From Barnesiella sp. WM24 (GTDB lineage Bacteria > Bacteroidota > Bacteroidia > Bacteroidales > Muribaculaceae): DNA of 64,000 bases. This document shows, piece by piece, positions 26,653 through 35,563 of the stretch. The notes under the pieces are model-generated. The model saw only the letters and a program-made list of their open reading frames with translations, was not told where the DNA came from and did no database searches. Location of the stretch: NCBI RefSeq assembly GCF_004570975.1, contig NZ_SPPC01000007.1, positions 124,001 to 188,000 on the forward strand, given 5' to 3'. Numbering within the stretch: position 1 is the first letter of the stretch; each line of letters begins with the position of its first letter. The position numbers and the translations under genes are program-made.

Positions 26653-29271
26653 TCAGGATTTGCCGGTTATTATGGCGCGGATGTCGTTGAGCTTGTTGAG
26701 GGCAGCCATGGGAGTGAGGTTGTTGATGTCGATATTGAGGATTTCATCGCGAATCTGGGTGAGCACGGGGTCGTCGAGCTGGAAAAACGAGAGCTGCACT
26801 CCGGCGCGGTCGTCGGCTACAGATGAAAGGTCTTTGGCGATGCTCTCCTGACGGTTGCCGGTCTCAAGGCGTGTCAATACCTCGTCGGCGCGCTTTACAA
26901 TCGAGGGGGGCATGCCGGCAAGTTTGGCGACATGTATACCGAAGCTGTGCTCGCTGCCACCGCGGGCGAGTTTGCGCAGAAACACTACCTTGCCGTTGAT
27001 TTCCTTGACCGAGACGTTGAAGTTCACAACCCTTCCGAAGCTTGACTCCATCTCGTTAAGTTCATGGTAATGGGTTGCAAAGAGCGTCTTTGGGTGCATT
27101 GAGCCATGTTCGTGGATATGCTCCACGATAGCCCAGGCTATAGATATGCCGTCGTAGGTTGAGGTGCCTCTGCCGAGCTCGTCAAAGAGTATCAGGCTGC
27201 GCTCGCTCATGTTGTTGAGTATTGACGCCGCCTCGTTCATCTCGACCATGAATGTCGACTCTCCGAGCGATATATTGTCGCTTGCGCCTACTCGGGTAAA
27301 CACCTTGTCGACCACTCCTATGCGTGCGCTGTCGGCAGCCACGAAGCATCCTATCTGGGCGAGAATCACGTTGAGGGCGGTCTGTCGGAGAAGCGCCGAC
27401 TTACCCGACATGTTGGGACCCGTGATCATCATTATCTGAGTGCCCGAATTGCTGAGGCGCACACTGTTGGTGATATATGGCTCACCCGGGGGAAGCTGTC
27501 GCTCGATTACCGGATGGCGTCCCTCCTCGATGTCAATGTCAAGTGAATCGTCGACCACGGGGCGGTTGTAATGGTTTTCCATCGCCACGCGCGTAAATGC
27601 GGCAAGCACGTCAAGCCGTGCTATGAGGTTGGCGTCAAGCTGAATCACGGGTATGTATTCGGCAAGACGTGTTATCAGTTCGGTGTACAGCCGGGTCTCG
27701 ATGATTGCTATTTTTTCTTGTGCGCCGAGTATTTTCTCCTCATATTCCTTCAGCTCCTGGGTGATATATCGCTCGGCGTTGACAAGAGTCTGCTTGCGAA
27801 TCCAGTCGGCAGGCACTTTTGACTTGTGGGTGTTGGTCACCTCGATATAGTAGCCAAACACATTGTTGTATCCGATCTTGAGGCTTGATATTCCTGTCGC
27901 CTCGACCTCCCGCTGCTGCACTTTAAGCAGGTAGTCCTTGCCCTGGAAGGCGATTTCGCGGAGCTCGTCAAGCTCGGCGTCGACCCCGGGGCGTATTACG
28001 GTGCCGCGGTTCACGGCTATCGGGGCGTCGTCGACAATCTCGGCGGCTATGCGGTCGCGGATGAGGGTGCATGGATTGAGCTGTTCGCCTATGGCGCGCA
28101 GAGCCTCAAGCTCGCTGTCGCAGCATAGATTCTTGATTGGCTCGATGGCAGTCAGCGCATTTTTCAGCTGCACGACTTCGCGCGGGGTCACGCGGCCTAC
28201 CGCCACTTTGGATATTATGCGCTCAAGGTCGCCTATCTGTTCAAGCAGGCTTTTCAGTTCCTCCCGCTGTTCCGGATGGCGGAAGAAGTATTCCACAACG
28301 TCAAGACGCCTGTTGATTGCGGCTACATCCTTGAGGGGGAACAGGAGCCAGCGGCGCAACATTCGTGCCCCCATAGGGCTTATAGTGCGGTCTATCACGC
28401 CAAGCAGGCTTTTGCCCTCTTCACCCATGCTGTCGATAAGCTCGAGGTTGCGCACCGTAAACTTGTCGAGCCTCACGTAAGAGTCTTCCTCGATGCGCTG
28501 CAGCTTGGTTATGTGGCTTATGCGGCTGTGCTTGGTGATGTCAAGATAGTGAAGCACCGCGCCTGAGGCTATAATCGCGGAGTGCAGGGTGTGTACGCCG
28601 AATCCTTTCAGATTGCGGGTCTCAAACTGCTTCAGCAAGCGGTCGCGTGCCGCCTCTTCGGTAAATATCCAGTCGTCAAGCTCAAAGGCGAGATAGCGGT
28701 TGTTGAACGTCTCGTCGAGCAGCTTGCGGTTGCCGCGCTCTACGAGCACTTCTTTTGGCGCGAAGTTGTTAAGGAGCTTGTCGATATAGTCGGCATTGCC
28801 CTCTGCCGTAAGGAACTCTCCTGTGGAGATGTCGAGAAACGCCACTCCTATCATTCCCCCGCGGGCAAAATGGAGCGCCGAGAGGAAATTGTTTTCGCGG
28901 TGGTTGAGCACAGTGTCGTTGATTGACACTCCCGGGGTCACCAGCTCCGTGATGCCGCGCTTCACCAGCTTTTTGGTGAGCTTCGGGTCTTCAAGCTGCT
29001 CGCATATCGCCACGCGCTTTCCCGCCCTTACGAGTTTGGGCAGGTAAGAGTCGAGCGCATGGTGGGGAAATCCGGCAAGCTCGACATACTGCGCCACTCC
29101 GTTGGCGCGTCGGGTCAGCGTGATGCCGAGAATCTCTGACGTGACTATGGCGTCTTCGGAAAAGGTCTCGTAAAAATCGCCGACACGAAACAGGAGTATT
29201 GCGTCGGGATGTTTTCCTTTCATCTCGACATACTGTTTCATCAATGGGGTCTCCGCGATTTTTTTTGCCAT
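26653..29271 (-). CDS. mutS: DNA mismatch repair protein MutS
   Basis: 872 aa, full length. The mismatch-recognition domain has GDFYETF (Phe-x-Glu, near residue 33). The C-terminal ATPase carries Walker [15 protein letters not shown] (about residue 617) and the [13 protein letters not shown] signature. It binds mispaired DNA and starts strand-directed repair. Monocistronic, with a strong promoter immediately upstream. Confidence 0.97.
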   Translation of the reverse strand: MAKKIAETPLMKQYVEMKGKHPDAILLFRVGDFYETFSEDAIVTSEILGITLTRRANGVAQYVELAGFPHHALDSYLPKLVRAGKRVAICEQLEDPKLTKKLVKRGITELVTPGVSINDTVLNHRENNFLSALHFARGGMIGVAFLDISTGEFLTAEGNADYIDKLLNNFAPKEVLVERGNRKLLDETFNNRYLAFELDDWIFTEEAARDRLLKQFETRNLKGFGVHTLHSAIIASGAVLHYLDITKHSRISHITKLQRIEEDSYVRLDKFTVRNLELIDSMGEEGKSLLGVIDRTISPMGARMLRRWLLFPLKDVAAINRRLDVVEYFFRHPEQREELKSLLEQIGDLERIISKVAVGRVTPREVVQLKNALTAIEPIKNLCCDSELEALRAIGEQLNPCTLIRDRIAAEIVDDAPIAVNRGTVIRPGVDAELDELREIAFQGKDYLLKVQQREVEATGISSLKIGYNNVFGYYIEVTNTHKSKVPADWIRKQTLVNAERYITQELKEYEEKILGAQEKIAIIETRLYTELITRLAEYIPVIQLDANLIARLDVLAAFTRVAMENHYNRPVVDDSLDIDIEEGRHPVIERQLPPGEPYITNSVRLSNSGTQIMMITGPNMSGKSALLRQTALNVILAQIGCFVAADSARIGVVDKVFTRVGASDNISLGESTFMVEMNEAASILNNMSERSLILFDELGRGTSTYDGISIAWAIVEHIHEHGSMHPKTLFATHYHELNEMESSFGRVVNFNVSVKEINGKVVFLRKLARGGSEHSFGIHVAKLAGMPPSIVKRADEVLTRLETGNRQESIAKDLSSVADDRAGVQLSFFQLDDPVLTQIRDEILNIDINNLTPMAALNKLNDIRAIITGKS

Positions 29272-29293
29272 TTCCTTTTCTTTTATTTTCAGT

Positions 29294-29325
29294 CAAAGTT
29301 ACAACTTCTGCGGCTTTTCAGCAAA
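29294..29325 (-). promoter_or_regulatory. promoter of mutS
   Basis: Minus strand TTTG (29322-29325), 20 bases, TAACTTTG (29294-29301): a perfect Bacteroidota consensus, 23 bases before the start codon. Confidence 0.75.
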
Positions 29326-29349
29326 TCACGATAGTTAATTTGATATGCA

Positions 29350-29382
29350 AGGAGGGGTGTCGCATGTCGCGACACCCCTCCT
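29350..29382 (-). terminator. hairpin between a type IX gene and mutS
   Basis: A 14-bp perfect stem (29350-29363 with 29369-29382) lies 19 bases after the stop of the 29402 gene. No U-tract follows, so it may act as a Rho-dependent stop or as an RNA-stabilising hairpin. Confidence 0.55.
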
Positions 29383-29401
29383 CAAATGTACTTCATAGTT
29401 A

Positions 29402-30673
29402 TTAGCGAACGATAATCTTGCTGTGTTCTGTGGTTGTCACGCCGTCGCTGACAGTGACAACATACATTCCCGAGGGGAGGGAGCCTGTGGCGATTTCAGC
29501 CGATGAAACGCCCGGGGCGAGCTGACGGCGCAGGTGACACACTCCGTCGGTGCCTGTCACGGCAAGCGTCATCGGCTTCCCGTTGCTCTCGCCGAGTGTC
29601 ACGGTTACAGGTATCGACCGGTCGACTACCGACGGGCTTACCGAAATCTTAGCCGGCTGACATGCCATCTGCAGACTTCCGGTTGACTTGTCGATGCGGT
29701 AGACCGCCGTCATGTCGCTATCCGATTCACGATAATTTATTGACATGTATTTGATGTCACCGATTTCAAACAGCCTGATGCTGCCGGGATAGTAATACTC
29801 GGCAAAATTGATTGTGGCTACTGTCGCGCCGTTATCTGACTTCACGCAGAGTGATGTGGGCATGTATGTATCCTTTATATCATAAAACATCGCATAATCC
29901 GATTGTCCGTTTTCTTCTACTACTGTATAGGGGGTGTATACAGGCACGATATATTCAACGGCATCGTCGGCGTTGAAAAAGGCTGTGGTGACCGCAACGC
30001 GGGTCTCGCTGCCGGTGTCAGTGACATAGACGGGGGTGTCGAGCATTGACAGCCGGACAGTCGAGCCGTAGGGCTCGCCATAAGGGATACGCTCGGTCTC
30101 AAAATTGCCTGTGGGGTAATACGAGGTTTCATATGTGACGCGCAGCTCGCCTTCGGAGGTGAGGCAGGCATAGCGCGTGGGATATCTTTTGCCGAATATA
30201 TCATAGATAAAGAAATAGTCATTGGTAGCGTCGACGAATAGATAGTTGCCATCCTGCTTCCTGATTTCATAGGTCGACTCATCATAGCCAAGTGACAGGA
30301 GCACTTCTTTTGCTCCTTCAAGAGAGAAAGTCATTCCTTCTGTCCCCGGGAAAGGTCGTGAATAGTCTCCCCGCTGCTCAAGGATTGCGGGTCTTATCTC
30401 GCGCTTTTCGGTTATTGACTTATTGACGACTGAAGTTACAGAGAAGCCCGACGTGCGTCTGAAATTTTTATCGTAGAAAGAAAATTCTGTCTCGTTGTCG
30501 TTTTGCTGCGCGATGTAAGGCATTGCGATGTGATCTGACGACAGCGCCGCCGGCATAATGCTGACGCCAGTTGCTGAATTGAACGCTGTTACCTGTTCTG
30601 CCGATGTCTGCGCCGATGATGCCATTGTGCCAATCATCGCCGCCATTGTGATTAGTGAGATTTTCGATTCCAT
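29402..30673 (-). CDS. secreted protein with type IX sorting tail (paralogue of 38415 gene)
   Basis: 423 aa. Signal peptide ending MASSAQ. The body shares blocks with the gene at 38415-39611: FNADDAVEYIVPVYTPY against FNDDDAYEYIVPIFTYK, and SVSPSVVDRSIPVTVT against SISPRVAQNSTPVNIT. The C-terminus (LPSGMYVVTVSDG...KIIVR) is a type A sorting tail. Function unknown; the family appears specific to this group. Confidence 0.68.
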   Translation of the reverse strand: MESKISLITMAAMIGTMASSAQTSAEQVTAFNSATGVSIMPAALSSDHIAMPYIAQQNDNETEFSFYDKNFRRTSGFSVTSVVNKSITEKREIRPAILEQRGDYSRPFPGTEGMTFSLEGAKEVLLSLGYDESTYEIRKQDGNYLFVDATNDYFFIYDIFGKRYPTRYACLTSEGELRVTYETSYYPTGNFETERIPYGEPYGSTVRLSMLDTPVYVTDTGSETRVAVTTAFFNADDAVEYIVPVYTPYTVVEENGQSDYAMFYDIKDTYMPTSLCVKSDNGATVATINFAEYYYPGSIRLFEIGDIKYMSINYRESDSDMTAVYRIDKSTGSLQMACQPAKISVSPSVVDRSIPVTVTLGESNGKPMTLAVTGTDGVCHLRRQLAPGVSSAEIATGSLPSGMYVVTVSDGVTTTEHSKIIVR

Positions 30674-31311
30674 TGCTTTTGTAATGATGTTGTGAGATTT
30701 TTTACCGTTAAAAGCGGGTCGCCGTTTATGGACTTATGCAATGGATATCGTCACCGGATTCAGACACGAACAAAGGTCGTGTGGAAATTGGCTATACTAT
30801 GAGGTAACTGAATTGTCCGGACTGAAAAAGGGGGGATTAGTGAGGATATCAATACATGCGTGTCACAAATGGCTTCTTTCCCCGGCATTGCGGAAGAAGA
30901 AGCTGTTACTGACGACCCGATGTTAAATCTACGATACTTTTAAGTAAGTTATCTTAAATTTAAGTTACACGTATATGATAATCCTCAGCGAGCTGTGTCG
31001 CCTACGATGACTGTCTGACAGGAAGTGGATGTCTCCCGGTGTCGGATTGACCTATGTTGTTGCCGTTGTGCTGTCGACCAGGCTATTCCCTTCTCAATGG
31101 CAAGCGCCATCTTCCACACTCCGGCGGTCAAAACATCCCGTTTGGACGAAACATCCATGAGAATAACCACTTCCGGCAATTGTTTGCCATAGCGGTGGTT
31201 TCGTCTGCAAATATAAACGATATGATTGAATTGTGCAAAAAAATGTTGTCCCGGCAGGCGGGCAGAACAAAGTGGACGGGGAAATCGTTTCAACATAAAA
31301 CTTTATTACAT
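30674..31311. other. 638-base intergenic region
   Basis: No convincing gene. It holds an excellent minus-strand promoter (31208-31239) far upstream of the 29402-30673 gene, an AT-rich dyad around 30954 (TTAAATTTAA), and the 5' region of the flavin reductase-rubrerythrin gene. A plus-strand promoter for the latter is not clear; TATGATTG at 31221-31228 is the closest -7 candidate. Confidence 0.5.
31208..31239 (-). promoter_or_regulatory. strong minus-strand promoter with no adjacent gene
   Basis: TTTG (31236-31239), 20 bases, TATATTTG (31208-31215) on the minus strand: a perfect consensus. The nearest minus-strand gene starts at 30673, over 500 bases away, implying a long leader or a non-coding transcript. 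Confidence 0.55.
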
Positions 31312-32493
31312 ATGGAAAATCCGATGTTTAAGATCCCTTACGGGCTTTATGTCGTAACGGCTAATGTGGACGGTCGTGACAACGGCTGTATATCAAATAC
31401 TTTCGGACAGGTGACTGTCGAGCCTAATCAGGTCTCGCTGTGTATCAACAAGCTTAATCTTACATGTGAGATGATTATGAAATCGAAGGTCTATACTGCC
31501 TCGATTATCAGTGAGAAAGCCGATTTTTCGCTTTTCAAGCGTTTTGGATTCCAGACAGGAAGAAAGGTCGACAAGTTCAAGGATTTCACTGCCTGCCGTC
31601 GTCTTGACAACGGTACAATGGCAATCACCGAGGGGACAAACTCCTATATCAGCGTCAAGGTCACTGACTCGCTTGACCTCGGCACCCACATGATGTTTAT
31701 CGGCACGGTGACCGGCATGGAATCGTTGTCCGACGTGCCCTCTGCCACATATTCCTATTATCAGGAGCATATCAAGCCGAAACCTCAGCCGAGCGAGGCT
31801 GCCCAAAAGGGTCACACAGTGTGGCGCTGCAAGGTGTGCGGCTATGAATATGTGGGCGATGAGCTTCCGTCTGATTTTGTTTGCCCTGTGTGCAAGCATC
31901 CCGCCTCTGATTTCGAGAAGGTCGAGATTACCGACAATGTTGCCGACCAGCCTGCCAACCAATACTCCGGGACAAAAACCGAGCAAAATCTCCGTGACGC
32001 ATTTGCCGGAGAGAGCATGGCGCGTAACAAATACACTTATTTCGCATCGGTGGCGCGTAAGAACGGCTTTGAGCAGATTGCGGCCCTTTTCCTGAAGACC
32101 GCCGACAATGAGAAAGAACACGCCGAGTTGTGGTGCAAGGCTTTAGGCGGCATAAGCCAGGACACTGCGGTCAACCTGCTTCATGCCGCAGAGGGCGAGA
32201 ATTACGAGTGGACCGACATGTATGACCGTTTTGCCCGCGATGCCGATGAGGAAGGTTTCCACGAGCTTGCGGAGCAGTTCCGCGGAGTCGCCGCAATCGA
32301 GAAGCATCATGAAGAGCGTTACCGTGCGCTGTTGCGCAATGTGGAGGCCCACGAAGTGTTCCGCAAGAGCGGAGTGACGGTGTGGGAATGTCGCAATTGC
32401 GGTCACATCTGTATAGGCACCGAAGCGCCCGAGGTATGTCCCGTATGTTTCCATGCTCAAAGCTATTTTGAGGTTCATGCCGAAAATTACTGA
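31312..32493 (+). CDS. flavin reductase-rubredoxin-rubrerythrin fusion
   Basis: 393 aa from ATG 31312; the upstream open frame lacks meaningful sequence. Residues 1-155 are a flavin reductase/flavoredoxin domain (PYGLYVVTA...[11 protein letters not shown]). Residues 170-200 are rubredoxin with C173, C176, C191, C194. Residues 222-345 are a rubrerythrin four-helix diiron domain (ExxHAE-type NEKEHAE, and IEKHHEERY). Residues 358-388 are a second rubredoxin-like site with C360, C363, C376, C379. Together this would move electrons from NAD(P)H through flavin and iron to reduce hydrogen peroxide (or oxygen) within one chain. Cytoplasmic protection of an anaerobe; followed by a strong terminator. 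Confidence 0.88.
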   Translation: MENPMFKIPYGLYVVTANVDGRDNGCISNTFGQVTVEPNQVSLCINKLNLTCEMIMKSKVYTASIISEKADFSLFKRFGFQTGRKVDKFKDFTACRRLDNGTMAITEGTNSYISVKVTDSLDLGTHMMFIGTVTGMESLSDVPSATYSYYQEHIKPKPQPSEAAQKGHTVWRCKVCGYEYVGDELPSDFVCPVCKHPASDFEKVEITDNVADQPANQYSGTKTEQNLRDAFAGESMARNKYTYFASVARKNGFEQIAALFLKTADNEKEHAELWCKALGGISQDTAVNLLHAAEGENYEWTDMYDRFARDADEEGFHELAEQFRGVAAIEKHHEERYRALLRNVEAHEVFRKSGVTVWECRNCGHICIGTEAPEVCPVCFHAQSYFEVHAENY

Positions 32494-32538
32494 TAAGGTT
32501 ACTATTGAAAAAGACACTATAGATTGAAAATGAGAGAG

Positions 32539-32578
32539 CCGTTCCGCCTGCATGTCATGTAAGCGGAACGGTTTTTTT
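32539..32578 (+). terminator. terminator of the rubrerythrin fusion gene
   Basis: CCGTTCCGC and GCGGAACGG form a 9-bp stem followed by seven T residues. Confidence 0.88.
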
Positions 32579-32652
32579 ATTCAGCAAGTCATATAGGCGT
32601 TTGTGCGGATTGCGTAGTATGCAGAGATGTGTTAAGGCATGTACATGCAGTG

Positions 32653-32761
32653 TAGGGGCGAGTGGAAGCTCGCCCGCGATACGGGCATGGGGATATGCAA
32701 TCTATCCCCGGGAGGGGATAATCTTTGTTTAGCCGTGGGTTGAGCGCAGCGATACCCACGG
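32653..32761. repeat. REP-like end, cassette 1 left
   Basis: Composite palindromic element: a hairpin GGGCGAG/CTCGCCC, a GATACGGGCAT segment, a hairpin TATCCCC-GGGA-GGGGATA, then the core 29-mer at 32733-32761 with arms CCGTGGGT/ACCCACGG. The core recurs at 33358-33386 (inverted), 33586-33614 and 33978-34006 (inverted). Confidence 0.75.
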
Positions 32762-32810
32762 TTTGGTTGGCATTTTAATTATGTTTCCGTAGGAATCATC
32801 AATGTACACA

Positions 32811-33251
32811 TTAATTTCGCAGGTTCTTCGTTTGCATGCCGTTTTCCTTCATCCATATTTCAATTTCTTCGATGAAAGACACTCTCTTATGATGCTCCTT
32901 CTGCCCTTTGATGTAATTTATAATCTTATCAGCCTCATTGCGAGAATAGGTGAACGCACCATAACCCTCTTGCCAGCCATCCCATTTCGGTAAAATCGAA
33001 TCTCTATTTATGGCAAGACTTGATTCACGTTTTAATTTCTGGATAAATTCTGATACAGCAAAAGTCGGTGGGATGGATATGAATAGATGAATATGGTCGG
33101 GCATGCCCCCAATCCTTAATGTTTCAGCACCATATTTCTTTAATATTGCAAACAGCAACCCGTACACCCTTCGCTCGTTTTTTATTAAAATTAATGGTCG
33201 TCGATTGCGGGTAGAAAATATTATGTGGTAAAGGAGATGGGTGTAGCTCAT
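32811..33251 (-). mobile_element. RAYT / IS200-type Y1 transposase, intact
   Basis: 146 aa Y1 transposase of the REP-associated (RAYT) branch. It has the HUH metal motif in GGMPDHIHLFISIPP (HIH near residue 54) and the C-terminal catalytic Tyr in FTYSRNEADK (or the following INYIKGQ). It is flanked by inverted palindromic cores at 32733-32761 and 33358-33386, the arrangement expected for single-strand DNA transposition of REP-type ends. A near-identical, internally deleted copy follows at 33664. Confidence 0.88.
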
Positions 33252-33357
33252 GTTTAATTAACTTTTTGCTAATTAATACAAATAAATTCAAAGATGCAAA
33301 TAGTTTGTGATTATTTTGATGATTCCTGTCGGAAACATCATTTGTGATGACGCTTGT

Positions 33358-33440
33358 CCGTGGGTATCGCTTCGCTCAACCCACGGCTACAAGTAGGATT
33401 ATCCCCTGGCGGGGAAACCATGAGCCCGCGATACGGTCAT
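33358..33440. repeat. REP-like end, cassette 1 right
   Basis: Inverted counterpart of the left end: core 29-mer 33358-33386 (CCGTGGGT/ACCCACGG), then a TATCCCC-type hairpin at about 33398-33417 and a GATACGG segment at 33430. Confidence 0.75.
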
Positions 33441-33585
33441 TGCGTTTGCGTGAACTTGGGCGACCGGGAGCTTGTCTGCGATACGGTCATTGCGGTTGCG
33501 AGAACTTGGGGCGACCGGGAGGTCGTCAGCGATACGGGCATTGGGATATGCAACCTATCCCCGGGAGGGGATAATCTTTGTTTAG
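33430..33585. repeat. tandem ~50-bp repeats between the RAYT cassettes
   Basis: Units begin with GATACGG at 33430, 33480 and 33531 and contain TTGCG, GAACTTGGG and GCGACCGG. A further copy begins at 34050 beyond cassette 2. They run into the left REP-like end of cassette 2. Confidence 0.65.
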
Positions 33586-34006
33586 CCGTGGGTTGAGCGC
33601 AGCGATACCCACGGCTTGTTTGGCATTTTAATTATGTTTCCGTAGGAATCATCAACGTTCACATTAGTTTCGCAAGTTCTTCGTTTGCATGCCGTTTTCT
33701 TTCATCCATATTTCAATTTCTTCGATGAAAGACACTCTCTTATGATGCTCCTTCTGCCCTTTGATGTAATTTATAATCTTATCAGCCTCATTGCGAGAAT
33801 AGGTGAACGCACCATAACCCTCTTGCCAGCCATCCCATTTCGGTAAAATCGAATCTCTATTTATGGCAAGACTTGATTCACGTTTTAATTTCTGGATAAA
33901 TTCTGATACAGCAAAAGTCGGTGGGATGGATATTTCTGATGATTCCTGTCGGAAACATTATTTGTGATGACGCTTGTCCGTGGGTATCGCTTCGCTCAAC
34001 CCACGG
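33586..34006. mobile_element. second RAYT cassette, internally deleted
   Basis: Bounded by core palindromes 33586-33614 and 33978-34006, like cassette 1 (654 bp core to core) but only 421 bp. Outside the deletion it is almost identical to cassette 1, including the flank with TTTCCGTAGGAATCATCAA, so the duplication is recent. It lacks the promoter-proximal half of the transposase and could move only in trans. Confidence 0.75.
33664..33933 (-). pseudogene. truncated RAYT transposase
   Basis: Carries the last ~90 codons of the transposase, including the Tyr region, but ends at GGATGGATAT where cassette 1 continues. About 232 bp (matching 33081-33312), with the start codon and HUH motif, is missing; the junction reads straight into the right flank (TGATGATTCCTGTCGG). 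Confidence 0.85.
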
Positions 34007-34226
34007 CTACAAGTAGGATTATCCCCTGGCGGGGAAACCGTGAGTCAGCGATACGGGCATTGCGGTTGCGTGAACTTGGGGCGACCGGATGGGGATTGGC
34101 GCCGGTGTTTGTTAAATTTGATTTAAAGCTAATGTTATGATTAAACTATGTAATTTCAGCGATGTTGTCATTTTATAGACAGTAGAAATTGTCATTGATT
34201 AATAACAAACATAAATAATAGATATT
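34007..34226. other. junction of REP cassette and oxalate operon leader
   Basis: The REP-derived sequence (TATCCCC hairpin, then one 50-bp unit from 34050) ends near 34100. A -7 box TAAATTTG lies at 34113-34120, without a good -33 element, and about 100 bases of AT-rich leader precede frc. Confidence 0.5.
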
Positions 34227-35525
34227 ATGAACAATGCACCATTGCAAGGAATCAAGGTGATAGACTTTACCGAGGTTCAGTCAGGACCGTCATGTACACA
34301 GATGCTCGCGTGGCTCGGCGCCGAAGTGATAAAGATTGAGCGTCCCGGTGTGGGCGACGCCACCCGTAAGGAATTGCAGTTTGACCCTGACCTTCCAAGC
34401 TATTATTTCCTTCAGCTTAACTCCGACAAAAAGTCGCTTGCTCTTGACGCCAAGACTCCCGACGGCAAGGCTATACTCACCAAGCTGATAAAGGAGGCTG
34501 ACGTGTTCATCGAGAATCTTCATCCGGGAGCTATGGACAAGCTCGGTTTCAGTTGGGAAGAGGTCCACAAGCTCAACCCGAAATGTATCTATGGCACAAT
34601 AAAGGGATTTCCGCTCTCTTCCAGATTCAAGGACCTGAAGGCTTACGAGCCTATAGCCCAGGTGACAGCCGCAGCAGCCTCGACCACAGGATGGTATGAG
34701 GGCGAGTATAACATCCCGACACAGTCGGGTGCGGCGCTCGGTGACTCCAATACGGGCATGCACCTAACCATCGGCATACTTGCCGCACTGATGCAGCGTG
34801 AACACACCGGCGAGGGCAGCTATGTCTATCAGTCAATGCACAACGCATGTCTTAACCTCTGTCGTATCAAGACACGCGACCAACTTACCCTTGACAGGAT
34901 AGGCTATCTGACCCAATTCCCGCAGTATCCCGACCAGAAGTTTGGCGACTTTGTGCCGCGTGCCGGCAACATGGAGGGCAGCGGAGTGCTTGGCTGGACT
35001 TACAAATGCAAAGGATGGGAGACCGATCCCAATGCCTACGTGTATGTGATCCTGCAGCGCGGGGCAAAAGATTTCGAGCTTGCCTGCAAGGGTCTCGGCT
35101 TCGAGGACTGGCTCACCAATCCGGATTTCAACACCGCCGATGCCCGTGACCGCCACAAACAGGAAATCTACAAGCGCATCGAGTCGTTTACTATTGACAA
35201 GGACAAGATGGAGGTAGTCAAACTGCTGTCGCCTTACGGCATACCTTGCGGTCCGGTGCTGTCGACCAAGGAGATTATGAGCGATGAATCGCTTTATGAC
35301 GGCAACACTCTTGTAAAGATAAACCAGGGCGGCAAAATCGGCGAGTTTGTGACTGTGGGATGCCCGTTCACCATCTCCAATTATCAGCCCGTCTACGGTC
35401 CGTGTCCGGAACTTGGAGGAAATACCGAAGAGGTGCTTACCTCGCTGGGATATACGGCTGAAGAGCAGGCTCAGTTCAAGGCTAACGGCACAACAGCCCC
35501 GCTTCCAAAGGAGGCTGAGAAATAA
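34227..35525 (+). CDS. frc: formyl-CoA:oxalate CoA-transferase
   Basis: 432 aa class III CoA-transferase. It matches Frc end to end: KVIDFTEVQSGPSCTQMLAWLGAEVIKIERPG at the start, QLNSDKKSLALD, and GAALGDSNTGMHL holding the catalytic Asp that carries the CoA as an acyl anhydride. It transfers CoA from formyl-CoA to oxalate. First gene of an operon with oxc and an AEC transporter, 38 bases before oxc. Confidence 0.93.
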   Translation: MNNAPLQGIKVIDFTEVQSGPSCTQMLAWLGAEVIKIERPGVGDATRKELQFDPDLPSYYFLQLNSDKKSLALDAKTPDGKAILTKLIKEADVFIENLHPGAMDKLGFSWEEVHKLNPKCIYGTIKGFPLSSRFKDLKAYEPIAQVTAAAASTTGWYEGEYNIPTQSGAALGDSNTGMHLTIGILAALMQREHTGEGSYVYQSMHNACLNLCRIKTRDQLTLDRIGYLTQFPQYPDQKFGDFVPRAGNMEGSGVLGWTYKCKGWETDPNAYVYVILQRGAKDFELACKGLGFEDWLTNPDFNTADARDRHKQEIYKRIESFTIDKDKMEVVKLLSPYGIPCGPVLSTKEIMSDESLYDGNTLVKINQGGKIGEFVTVGCPFTISNYQPVYGPCPELGGNTEEVLTSLGYTAEEQAQFKANGTTAPLPKEAEK

Positions 35526-35563
35526 CAAGGCTTTATAATTACCTGACATAAAACACTACTATT

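Noticed and set aside
30985-31296. 103-codon minus-strand open frame across the orphan promoter
   Set aside because: Its start lies upstream of the promoter and the sequence has no domain character.
33430-33585. Possible CRISPR array
   Set aside because: Units of about 50 bp are tandem with no unique spacers and no cas genes nearby; they belong to the REP-like elements.
33344-33596. Open frames within the REP repeats
   Set aside because: They are translations of palindromic and tandem repeats.
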